A DNA stretch of 64,000 nt from Bacteroidota bacterium (GTDB taxonomy: Bacteria; Bacteroidota; Bacteroidia; Bacteroidales; VadinHA17), in the NCBI GenBank assembly GCA_016718875.1, contig JADKBL010000001.1, positions 310,001 to 374,000 of the forward strand, written 5' to 3'. Of the stretch, positions 53,887-62,705 are shown in pieces. Each line of letters opens with the position of its first letter. Position 1 is the stretch's first letter. The translations under genes were made by a program, and so were the position numbers. The notes beneath the pieces are model-generated. The model saw nothing but the letters and a program-made list of their open reading frames with translations, did no database searches and had not been told where the DNA came from.

Positions 53887-56091
53887 ATGAAAAGAACATT
53901 TACTATTCTATTGGCATTAATGTTTAGTGTCGCATTGTTATCGCAATCACCACAAAGATTGAGTTATCAGGCTGTTATAAGGAACAGCAGTGGTCAGGTA
54001 ATTGCAAGTAAATCAGTAGGAATGAGAATCAGTATACTTAAGGGTTCTGCAACCGGAGAATCTGTTTATACAGAAACCCATACACCAACATCCACAGCAG
54101 GAGGTATTGTAACTGTAGAGATTGGAGGAGGAACTCCGGTCTCCGGAACATTTACAACAATAGACTGGTCTTCTGGCAATTATTTTGTAAAAACAGAAAC
54201 TGATCCTGAAGGTGGCAATTCATATACAATTACAGGTACAAGTCAATTATTGAGTGTTCCGTTTGCTTTTATGGCTGACAAAGCAAATAAAGCAACAGTT
54301 GCTGAAAAGCTTAACAACCCGGTGGATAAAATGCAGATCAGAGGGCAAACAGATAATTTTGAAGAAGCTCTTTTTGAGATTAAGAATAAAAACGGGCAGA
54401 CAGTCTTTGCAGTTTTTAATGAAGGTGTCAGAATTTATGTGGATAATGGAAGTGCAAAAGGATCCAAAGGCGGATTTGCTATCGGTGGATTTGGTTCATC
54501 AAAGGCCCCTTCACAGGATCTTTTCGTTGTTAATCCCGACAGTATCAGGGCATATGTAAATACTGATCCTGCTGCAAAAGGATCCAAAGGAGGGTTTGCT
54601 ATCGGTGGATTTGGCTCATCCAAAGCAATCAAGCAGGATCTCCTGATAGTACACCCTGACAGTATAAGACTTTATATTGATTCAGATGCAGCCGCTAAAG
54701 GATCCAAAGGCGGATTTGCAATTGGCGGATTCAGCAATTCCAAAGCCGGGATACAGGATCTCTTCATAGTTAATCCTGACAGTATAAGGGCATATATTAA
54801 TACCGATCCGGCAGTAAAAGGATCAAAGGGCGGGTTTGCAATCGGTGGTTTTGGTTCATCCAAATCAGTCAGCCAGGATTTACTGGTTGTTCATCCGGAC
54901 AGTATAAGGCTTTATATTGATACAGATGCCACAGCTAAGGGATCCAAAGGAGGATTTGCAATTGGCGGTTTCAGCAATTCCAAAGCAGGCATACAGGATT
55001 TGTTTATAGTTAATCCCGACAGTATTAGAGCATATATAAATACTAATCCTGCCGGAAAAGGATCCAAAGGCGGATTTGCAATTGGCGGATTTGGTTCCTC
55101 AAAATCTTCAAGTGAAGAATATCTTCGTGTTACACGGGATAGCACAAGAGTATATTTGAATGTTGAATCAGCCAAAGGTAAAAAAGGAGGTTTTGCTGTT
55201 GGAGGATTTGGTGCATCAAAGAGTACAGGAAATGATTATCTTTTTCTTAATGCCGACAGCACACGGTTCTATGTTCGTCAGCAGGGAGACCAGTCCTCCT
55301 CCTTCGATATAATCGGTTTTGACCAGAGCCAGCAAAGGAAATCACTATTTCAGGCCGGTCCGGATACTGTTAATATACAGGGAGTCCTTAGTGTCCAGAA
55401 TAACCTGGTTGTTTCAGGTAATGTTCAGACCCAGGGAGAAGTTCAGCAAACAGGATCTCTTACAGATATTTCAGGCAATATATATAAGACAATAACAATA
55501 GGAAACCAGGAGTGGATGGCCGAGAACCTTAAAACAACCAAGTATAATGACGGTTCAGACATCCCCGTTGTAACAGACAATACAGCATGGAGTCTTTTGA
55601 CAACCGGAGCATATTCAGAATATGAGAATAATCCGGTAAATGTCAATACTTACGGAAGGCTTTATAACTGGCACGCCGTTAATACCAACATGCTTTGTCC
55701 TCAGGGCTGGCATGTCCCCACAGATATGGAGTTTGCTGATTTTTCAATGTATCTTATGAATAATGGTTATGGCTACATGGAAATGGCAGGGGAAACAGCA
55801 AAATCGATTTCATCTACAACCAATTGGGCACCATCAGCTTTACCTCCAAGTCCGGGTAACAGACCAGATCTAAACAATGCAACCGGATTCGACGGAAAGC
55901 CGGCAGGGCAGAGAAATCCCGACGGATCATATATAGGATTAACCTTAAAGGCTTCATGGTGGACCTTGAACTCGGGAGGTTCATTTGATGCTATGTACAA
56001 TGGATTGAGTTATGATCAGGGAATGCTAATGAATTCGATTAATATGCAGGTTACCGGATATTCCATAAGATGTATTAAAGGGAATTTATAA
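53887..56091 (+). CDS. Surface protein with seven 40-residue repeats and C-terminal FISUMP domain
   Basis: 734 residues. A signal peptide (MKRTFTILLALMFSVALLSQ) leads into a beta-rich N-domain (QRLSYQAVIRNSSGQVIASK to LLSVPFAFMADKA, about 20-135). Then come seven tandem units of about 40 residues (191-466) built on KGSKGGFAIGGFGSSK followed by QDLFVVNPDSIRAYVN. The C-terminal part (about 530-734) is the Fibrobacter succinogenes major paralogous (FISUMP) domain, with GNQEWMAENLKTTKYND, YGRLYNWHAVNT and CPQGWHVPTD. FISUMP proteins are surface-associated and their role is not firmly known; adhesion to substrate is suggested. It follows the T9SS protein by 5 bp. The GH97 coding sequence starts within a few bases of its stop. 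Confidence 0.9.
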   Translation: MKRTFTILLALMFSVALLSQSPQRLSYQAVIRNSSGQVIASKSVGMRISILKGSATGESVYTETHTPTSTAGGIVTVEIGGGTPVSGTFTTIDWSSGNYFVKTETDPEGGNSYTITGTSQLLSVPFAFMADKANKATVAEKLNNPVDKMQIRGQTDNFEEALFEIKNKNGQTVFAVFNEGVRIYVDNGSAKGSKGGFAIGGFGSSKAPSQDLFVVNPDSIRAYVNTDPAAKGSKGGFAIGGFGSSKAIKQDLLIVHPDSIRLYIDSDAAAKGSKGGFAIGGFSNSKAGIQDLFIVNPDSIRAYINTDPAVKGSKGGFAIGGFGSSKSVSQDLLVVHPDSIRLYIDTDATAKGSKGGFAIGGFSNSKAGIQDLFIVNPDSIRAYINTNPAGKGSKGGFAIGGFGSSKSSSEEYLRVTRDSTRVYLNVESAKGKKGGFAVGGFGASKSTGNDYLFLNADSTRFYVRQQGDQSSSFDIIGFDQSQQRKSLFQAGPDTVNIQGVLSVQNNLVVSGNVQTQGEVQQTGSLTDISGNIYKTITIGNQEWMAENLKTTKYNDGSDIPVVTDNTAWSLLTTGAYSEYENNPVNVNTYGRLYNWHAVNTNMLCPQGWHVPTDMEFADFSMYLMNNGYGYMEMAGETAKSISSTTNWAPSALPPSPGNRPDLNNATGFDGKPAGQRNPDGSYIGLTLKASWWTLNSGGSFDAMYNGLSYDQGMLMNSINMQVTGYSIRCIKGNL
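54457..55284 (+). repeat. Tandem 120-bp coding repeats (7 units) in the FISUMP protein
   Basis: Starts of the KGSKGGFA block lie at 54457, 54577, 54697, 54817, 54937, 55057 and 55174: six spacings, five of exactly 120 bp and the last of 117 bp. Units alternate between an IRAYxNTDPA ending and an IRLYIDxDA ending, giving a 240-bp higher-order unit. Two FSNSKAGIQDLF units (54727 and 54967 regions) are nearly identical at the protein level. This suggests recent duplication of unit pairs. Confidence 0.9.
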
Positions 56092-56094
56092 TCC

Positions 56095-57971
56095 ATGATG
56101 ATTCCCGACAAACACAGATAGAGATCACAAGGATTATTGGCATTACGCTTTCTTCAGGAGAGAATACTCTTTTTAAACTTGGCAATATCTCCCTTGAAAC
56201 AGGGGACAATACAAAACCATATGATGCTATAAAAGTTAAGAAAACTATCCGCAAGTCAGTAAATGAGAATGTAAGACCTGAAATACGGGAAAAAGCAGAA
56301 AACTTTATAAACAAATTCAACGAACTGGAAATCATTTTAACCGGTAACCAATCTATTACATTCAGACTATTCGATGAGGGACTTGCTTACAGGTTTTCAA
56401 CATCTTCAAAGGACAGCCTTATTATCTTCCATGAAAACCTGAATCTGTACTTTGACAAGAAGGATTCGGCCAGATTCCAGTCTACGCCTACATTCAACTC
56501 CTCATATGAAACACCTTATGAACATTTAGCAGTTTCTGAAATTGAAAGGGAAAAGCTTTGCAGTATGCCTTTTCTGGTCAGGAAAGCGAATGGGACTTTT
56601 ATTATGATTTCAGAGTCTGATCTCTATAATTATCCAGGGTTCTGGCTGAGAAATTCTGAAGAGAACGGACTTGAAGCTATAAACCCACCCTATCCAAAAA
56701 CACTGAGTTATAACGGAAGCCTTTACAATCATGGTCAGGTTGAGCAATCATTTAATTACATCGCCAAAGTAAAAGGAACAAGGAGTTATCCCTGGCGGAT
56801 TTTTGCAGTAGCAGAGAATGAAAAAGAACTTGTGGCGAACAATATGGTTTACCTGCTGGCTTCGCCAAGTGTAATAAGTGACTATTCCTGGATCAAACCT
56901 GGTGTCGTTATGTTTGACTGGTGGGGCAAGCACAATATATATGGAGTAAATTTTAAATCCGGCATAAATACTGAAACTGCGAAGTACTATATTGATTTCT
57001 GTGCGGAACACGGATTCAGATATTTTCTGTTCGATGACGGATGGTGTGTAAATCAGGATCTTCTAAAACCTTTGCCAGACCTTAATCTTGACGAGGTAAC
57101 TGCTTATGCAAAAAGCCGGAATGTTGATATTATGTTATGGATTTTATGGAATTCATTGCAGAACCAATGGGATGAGGCATTTGCACAATTTCAGAAATGG
57201 GGGATCAAAGGGATCAAGATTGATTTTATGAACCGCGACGACCAGCCGATGGTTGAGTTTTATGAAGCTGCTGCAAGCAGGGCTGCGGAGCAAATGATGA
57301 TAGTTGATTTTCACGGAGCCTACAAACCATGTGGTCTCAGTCGTAAATATCCAAATGTACTCACCCGGGAGGCGTTGATAGAATTTGAGTACAACGGATG
57401 GACAAACTTTGATAATCCGGTTCATCATAATCTTTTACCTTATATAAGGATGTTTGCCGGACCAATGGATTATATTCCCGCAACTTTGAGAAATTCAACA
57501 AAGGATAATTTCAGGCCTGTCTGGGATTACCCCATGGGTCAGGGTACAAGAGCGCATGCAATGGCAATGTTTATAGTAGTTAACAGTCCTCTGACAATGC
57601 TACCAGATTCTCCTTCAGATTATTACAGGGAAAGAGAGAGTACCCGGTTCCTTAAAGGAATACCTGTTGTATGGGATGAATCAATGCTTCTTGAGGGGAA
57701 GATTGCTGAATATACAGTGATGGCCCGCAGATCAGGAAAAGACTGGTATATTGGGGCAATAACGAACTGGACCGGCCGGAATATAGAGATAAAGACAGAT
57801 TTTCTTAAAACCGGCACATTCAAACTTGAGGCTATTCAAGATGGGTTAAATGCATCAGCCCGGGCTGAAGATTATAAACGAGTAGAAATTACCTTCAGGG
57901 CAGGTGATATATTAAACATTGATATGGTATCAGGCGGTGGCTGGGTGGCACATATCTCCCCTATAAATTAG
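56095..57971 (+). CDS. GH97 family glycoside hydrolase (retaining alpha-galactosidase-like), N-terminus defective
   Basis: The frame that ends at 57971 is open back to about 56094, but its first normal start codon is the ATG at 56565. The 155 codons before it clearly encode the GH97 N-terminal domain (TLFKLGNISLETGDNTKPYD, SITFRLFDEGLAYRFSTSS). An ATG at 56095 reads into it if one A is added to the AAA at 56110-56112. The barrel shows KPGVVMFDWWGKHN, YFLFDDGWCVNQDLL, GIKGIKIDFMNRDDQ with the nucleophile Asp (codon 57222-57224) and LTREALIEFEYNGW. The Asp-nucleophile form is that of retaining GH97 alpha-galactosidases. No signal peptide is encoded even after repair, unlike most GH97, so the gene is probably truncated at its 5' end. 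Confidence 0.82.
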
Positions 57972-57974
57972 TGA

Positions 57975-59015
57975 TCAGTCTTTTACACACCGAACTGAGA
58001 CTCCAGACCTTTTATCACTGGTTATTCTGTCAATATTGGCATATCCGTAATACAGATCGCGAGCATAAGCATTAACGGTATTGCTCTCTGTTGATGTCCA
58101 CCAATAACCATAGCGCTTGCCAGCATTATAAGCTCCATTATAGTATCGATAACCACCCGGCAAAGCTGTAAATCCGGCTGAATTAGTTGCCCCTGAATTA
58201 GGACTGGTCCAATGTACAGTCCCTTTTTCCCGTAACTTATTACCAGCTGTTTCGGCACCTCCCAAATAAGTTGTGAGTACTGTCCAATCTTCATCTGTTG
58301 CAACATGCCAACCAGAAGGACAGAGTTTTCCGGAACTTACAGCATACCAATTGTACAATGCCCCATAAGTCAGAGCAACATTTTCATACCAGCAAAGGGC
58401 TCCGGTTGAAAGTGCCGACCATCTGCTGGAATAGCTTACCTGGGGGATTTCAGTTCCATCATTATATTTTCTTGTTTGAAGGTTTTCTGCCATCCAGATC
58501 TGAGAGCCAATCTGCATAGTCTTGTACACATTGCCGTCAATATCTGTTACCTGATCATATGTAAGATCAGGATTGAAGACTATATCTTTTTTAAATTCCT
58601 TCATGGTAGTAAAAGTACGATCGGTTCCATATGATGTACCCAATGAATTCACTGCTTTTACCCTGTAATGGTAGGTAGTGTTTGGTATCAAACCGAATAT
58701 CTCAACACTCCTTTTTGTACTTGTTTTCCCTGTAAGTGTGTCAGGATCTGCAGGAACAGAAATAGCATATGCTGTTGTCGTATCATATTCAAAAGTTATG
58801 GTTGTTGCCAGACTGTTAGCACTGATCAGGCTGTTTAATGTTGTCCAGGTGTGGCTGATATAAGAAACGGTGTCCGTGTAGGCACTGGGTGCTGAAGGGG
58901 TTGTATCGGTAGTTGTGTCTTCATCATCATCCTTTTTACACGAAGTAATTAAATTGGCTGCTGAAACTAGTACCAACAGGGAAATCAGGATATATTTAAA
59001 TCTGTTTTTCATCAT
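57975..59015 (-). CDS. FISUMP-domain lipoprotein with fibronectin type III-like domain
   Basis: 346 residues. The lipobox ends at Cys26 (ANLITSC), followed by Lys-Lys-Asp-Asp-Asp-Glu-Asp, which fits the acidic lipoprotein export signal that sends Bacteroidota lipoproteins to the cell surface. A Thr-rich linker and an Fn3-like domain (about 45-140; LIPNTTYHYRVKAVNSLGTS) precede the FISUMP domain (about 155-346; IGSQIWMAENLQTRKYNDG, YGALYNWYAVSSGKLCPSGW, YGYWWTSTESNTVNAYARDL). It is convergent with GH97 (3 bp apart) and shares the FISUMP domain with the repeat protein on the other side of GH97. Role unknown, probably surface binding. Confidence 0.9.
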   Translation of the reverse strand: MMKNRFKYILISLLVLVSAANLITSCKKDDDEDTTTDTTPSAPSAYTDTVSYISHTWTTLNSLISANSLATTITFEYDTTTAYAISVPADPDTLTGKTSTKRSVEIFGLIPNTTYHYRVKAVNSLGTSYGTDRTFTTMKEFKKDIVFNPDLTYDQVTDIDGNVYKTMQIGSQIWMAENLQTRKYNDGTEIPQVSYSSRWSALSTGALCWYENVALTYGALYNWYAVSSGKLCPSGWHVATDEDWTVLTTYLGGAETAGNKLREKGTVHWTSPNSGATNSAGFTALPGGYRYYNGAYNAGKRYGYWWTSTESNTVNAYARDLYYGYANIDRITSDKRSGVSVRCVKD

Positions 59016-59433
59016 AATATAAATTTGATTTTAAAGGTATGATGGAACCACACATGTTGATAGAAATTTTATTTATAAGAGTTTGTTATAGCCTAACTTG
59101 TGGGTTTCATATTATCATTATAGCTGCAAATTTGATATTTTTAAATAAAAATCATGCCAAAAATTTTGGTAAAAGTACCCAAAGAAGTGATATGATTGAA
59201 AAAAAACCGATGAACCCGTAAAATAATTCAATAAATTGCTCATTATACTCACCGGTTCCCTTACTTTAAACGGAATAAATTAAAGTTTGGTACAGGTAAA
59301 AATAAGAAAATTGCAAAAAATACAGAAAAAATACAGTAATAAAGTCAATTCATGAGCGTTTGCACGTCTTATATTTCAAATAATATTAATAATATGTGTA
59401 TATTTTACACTTAATTATCATATTTATTATACA
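59016..59433. other. Intergenic region without a recognised gene
   Basis: 418 bp between the divergent FISUMP lipoprotein and GH127 genes. It is very AT-rich, with many A/T runs. A 60-codon open frame inside it lacks any protein-like character. It must contain two divergent promoters, but no convincing consensus pair, operator dyad, tRNA or riboswitch was found. Confidence 0.5.
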
Positions 59434-61791
59434 ATGAAGAGACACAATGAATTATTGAACATTATCACACTTATTGTATTCTTTTTATCTGGGTGCAATG
59501 TTCAGGAGCAGAACAGAATTAAAACAAACGGTCCCGAAAGGGTGGATTTCAGGGTGCTACCATTTAGTCAAACAGATGTAAAATTACTTGAGGGAAACTT
59601 TCTACATGCGACGGAACTGAACACCAAAACACTTTTATCTTATGAACCTGACCGCTTACTTGCAAGATTTTACATTGAAGCAGGACTGAAACCTAAAGCA
59701 GGTCAATACCCGGGCTGGGAGAGTGAATCACTCGCGGGCCACAGTCTTGGACATTATCTGAGCGGATGTTCAATGATGTATCAGACTACAGGAGATAAGT
59801 GTTTCCTTGAACGTGTTGATTATATTGTCAATGAGCTTGAATTATTACAGGACCATGATGGTGAAGGTTACATTGGAGCCTTCCCGAAAGGGAAAAAAAT
59901 TCTGAGCCAGGAAGTGGGAAAAGGAGATATACGGTCTCATGGATTCGACCTGAACGGAATATGGTCTCCATTCTATACTCAGCATAAGATACTGGCAGGA
60001 CTAAGAGACGCATGGAGACTCTGCGGAAACGGGAAAGCACTTAAGGTTGAAAAGAACTTTGCAGACTGGATTGGAACAGTTGTCACGCCACTCAGTGAAG
60101 AGCAAATGCAGAAAGTGCTTAAATGCGAGTATGGAGGTATTAGTGAAACATTTGTGGATCTTTACGCTGATACAGGGGATGACAAATACCTTAAACTATC
60201 AGGGATTTTTTATGATAAAGAAATACTTGATCCTCTGAAAAATGAAACAGACATACTTCCAGGCAAACACTGTAATACTATTATACCAAAGCTTATAGCT
60301 TTATCCAGGCTCTATGAACTAACAGGAGATTCCTCAGACAGGGAAGCTGCTGAATTTTTCTGGAATACAGTTACGAAACATCACTCTTATGTGACTGGTG
60401 GAAATGGTAATGATGAATATTTTGGTCCTGCAGATAAGCTTAGGAACCGTCTCGGTGAAGGAACAACCGAATCCTGTAATGTCTATAATATGCTCAAGCT
60501 TACAGAATTTTTATTTAAGTGGAACCCAACTGCATCTGCTGCAGATTTTTACGAAAGAGCCCTTTTCAATCATATTTTGTCCACACAGAATCCTCAAACG
60601 GGAAATGTGACATATAATCTTTCGCTTGACAGGGGTGGATTCAAGGCTTTCCAGGACCCGATGGAGTTTACATGCTGCATCGGAACCGGTATGGAAAACC
60701 ATTCAAAGTACGGCAGGAATATCTATTATCACAATGATAATGAACTTTATGTGTTTCAATATATTGCTTCGGAATTAAAATGGAAAGAGAAAGGGTTAAA
60801 GCTCGTTCAGGAAACATCATTTCCTGAAGAACAGGGATCAGAGTTAAAGATCATTTGCGATAATCCTGTTGAACTTGCCATTATGATCAGATATCCATAC
60901 TGGGCAGAGAAAGGAATAGATATTATGGTAAATGGAAGACGGAAAAAGGTAAAACAGAAGGCAGGCAGTTTTATATCTATTGAACGAACCTGGAAGACAG
61001 GTGATGTTATCAATATAAGCATTCCTTTTACACTTCGCCTTGAGTCTATGCCTGATGACAGCAACCGGGTTGCTGTTATGTACGGACCTCTGGTAATGGC
61101 GGGAGACCTGGGACCACTTGATGATCCTGATTCGAAGGATGCAATGTATGTTCCGGTTATGCTTACAGAAAACAGGAATCCGGCATCATGGATGAAACCT
61201 GTTGACGGCAAAACCAATACATTTGTTACAGTAAACACAGGAAGGTCCCGTGATGTTGAGATGAGGCCATTCTATTCTATATATGACAGAAGATACTCTG
61301 TTTATTGGGATCTTTTCAATGAAGAAAGATGGGAAGCAAGGCAGTCCGAATATAAGGCAGAGCTAGAAAAGATTAAGAAAATCAAGGAATCTGAAATTGA
61401 CTTTGTCCAGCCCGGTGAAATGCAGCCGGAAAGGAATCATAATTTCAAAGGGGAGAAGACAGCTCCCTGGTTTTTCAACGAGAGGCCATACCGTGAAGCA
61501 AGAGGAGGGTGGTTTTCGTTCGATATGAAGACGGATCCGAATAATAAAAATGCACTTGCAGTTGAATACTGGGGTGGTTTCCCTGGAGCAAAGACATTTG
61601 ATATCGTTGCCAATGGGAAATTGATTGCCACAGAGAATATAACAAATAAAAAGGAGGGGCAGTTCATATTTATACAGTATGATATACCGGCAGAAATTAC
61701 AAAAGGCAGAAACAGGATTACAGTAAAATTCCAGGCACATCCCAATAATACAGCAGGACCGGTTTTTGGTATAAGGACAATCAGGCCATAA
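59434..61791 (+). CDS. GH127-type beta-L-arabinofuranosidase, lipoprotein
   Basis: 785 residues. Lipobox FFLSGC gives a lipidated Cys near 21. The family core reads FLHATELNTKTLLSYEPDRL, PGWESESLAGHSLGHYLSG, GFDLNGIWSPFYTQHKILAG, and the zinc/catalytic site GEGTTESCNVYNML with Glu346 and Cys348 plus FTCCIGTGMENHSKYG with Cys414 and Cys415. These align with the Glu/three-Cys site of the characterised Bifidobacterium HypBA1, where a Cys is the nucleophile. About 170 C-terminal residues form beta-sandwich domains. It would release beta-linked L-arabinofuranose from plant cell-wall glycans. GH146 is a close alternative. It is convergent with the TIM-barrel gene (2 bp apart). Confidence 0.92.
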   Translation: MKRHNELLNIITLIVFFLSGCNVQEQNRIKTNGPERVDFRVLPFSQTDVKLLEGNFLHATELNTKTLLSYEPDRLLARFYIEAGLKPKAGQYPGWESESLAGHSLGHYLSGCSMMYQTTGDKCFLERVDYIVNELELLQDHDGEGYIGAFPKGKKILSQEVGKGDIRSHGFDLNGIWSPFYTQHKILAGLRDAWRLCGNGKALKVEKNFADWIGTVVTPLSEEQMQKVLKCEYGGISETFVDLYADTGDDKYLKLSGIFYDKEILDPLKNETDILPGKHCNTIIPKLIALSRLYELTGDSSDREAAEFFWNTVTKHHSYVTGGNGNDEYFGPADKLRNRLGEGTTESCNVYNMLKLTEFLFKWNPTASAADFYERALFNHILSTQNPQTGNVTYNLSLDRGGFKAFQDPMEFTCCIGTGMENHSKYGRNIYYHNDNELYVFQYIASELKWKEKGLKLVQETSFPEEQGSELKIICDNPVELAIMIRYPYWAEKGIDIMVNGRRKKVKQKAGSFISIERTWKTGDVINISIPFTLRLESMPDDSNRVAVMYGPLVMAGDLGPLDDPDSKDAMYVPVMLTENRNPASWMKPVDGKTNTFVTVNTGRSRDVEMRPFYSIYDRRYSVYWDLFNEERWEARQSEYKAELEKIKKIKESEIDFVQPGEMQPERNHNFKGEKTAPWFFNERPYREARGGWFSFDMKTDPNNKNALAVEYWGGFPGAKTFDIVANGKLIATENITNKKEGQFIFIQYDIPAEITKGRNRITVKFQAHPNNTAGPVFGIRTIRP

Positions 61792-61793
61792 AA

Positions 61794-62681
61794 TCAGATT
61801 GCATCCTGATATGCAAGGAACAGAGCCCTGTAATATTTGAGAAACCTTACCGGATCGGGATTGCCGTCAATCTCTGCATTGCAGTATCCCTTATATCCAT
61901 TTGCTGATAGTAGCTTAAATAACTGGCGATAAGGATAATCTGCCATCCAAAGTTCGTGCATATGGACTCCTTTGATCCTGTCCTTAAGCAGATTGAAGTT
62001 AGCCTCAAAGCCATCTTCTTCAGTATCCTCCGGATTACAGTTCCAGTTAACCCAAACGTGGGGACTCTGTGAATTGTCTATAATTCTTTTAATAACTGAA
62101 GGCCTGTTGGTTTTTGTCCCGTGGACACAGATCCTTACTTCTATGCCATAATTATATCCGAATTCGCCAACCTCGGCCAGAGCTTTGCCTATCTGCTTTT
62201 CAGTCTTTTCTTCTGATACTCCTTCAGGAAGAGCATTGCCAAACACTCTTATTCCTGTTGCGCCAACATCTTTTGCAAGCTTTATATACTCTTTAGTACC
62301 TTCAATATTTTTCTTAAGTTCCACAGGATCAGGAGAGTGATACTGAAAACCGCTTGCAAGGCTTATCGATTCAAGAGAAGAGTCTTTAAAACGTTTTTTA
62401 ACTTCAGCTCTCTTTGAGGCTGTAATATCAACTTCAACTTTATGTGCATGGGTGGTACGTAGCTCAACTGTCTGGTAATTTGCCTCAGTCAGGTTTTTGA
62501 TTATTGTTTCAATATCCCAGTCCATGGCAATTGTATAAGTCATTACCCCTATCTTCAGCGGATTACGGTTAATAGTAAACGATTGTTTCTGATCCGGATA
62601 CTTTTCAGCCATTAATGTTGAAGGCACCACCGCAGCAGCAGCCGTGATAACCGAATTCCTGATGAAATCAACTCTTTTCAT
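61794..62681 (-). CDS. Exported sugar phosphate isomerase/epimerase-like TIM barrel
   Basis: 295 residues. The start MKRVDFIRNSVITAAAAVVP and the Ala-rich segment to LMA look like a signal peptide. The barrel matches the xylose isomerase-like (AP endonuclease 2) family: IGVMTYTIAMDWDIETIIKN, YQTVELRTTHAHKVEV, GATGIRVFGNALPEG, VRICVHGTKTNRP, VWVNWNCNPEDTEEDG and GVHMHELWMADYPYRQ, with the acidic and His metal-site residues spread over these. It may isomerise or epimerise a sugar or 3-keto-sugar. It lies 24 bp after the DUF1080-PHP gene on the same strand, a pairing typical of oxidised-sugar (3-keto-glycoside) breakdown. Confidence 0.85.
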   Translation of the reverse strand: MKRVDFIRNSVITAAAAVVPSTLMAEKYPDQKQSFTINRNPLKIGVMTYTIAMDWDIETIIKNLTEANYQTVELRTTHAHKVEVDITASKRAEVKKRFKDSSLESISLASGFQYHSPDPVELKKNIEGTKEYIKLAKDVGATGIRVFGNALPEGVSEEKTEKQIGKALAEVGEFGYNYGIEVRICVHGTKTNRPSVIKRIIDNSQSPHVWVNWNCNPEDTEEDGFEANFNLLKDRIKGVHMHELWMADYPYRQLFKLLSANGYKGYCNAEIDGNPDPVRFLKYYRALFLAYQDAI

Positions 62682-62705
62682 TTCAAAATGTTTTATAAAT
62701 GGTTT

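Noticed and set aside
54435..55175. Open reading frames on the minus strand through the repeats
   Set aside because: They mirror the Gly/Phe/Ala-rich plus-strand repeats and repeat with the same 120-bp period, with no start signals or family likeness.
54457..55284. Tandem repeats as a possible CRISPR array
   Set aside because: Units are 120 bp, fully coding and without unique spacers of constant length.
59039..59221. 60-codon open frame before the GH127 gene
   Set aside because: Short, low-complexity, no homology-like features; probably part of the promoter region.
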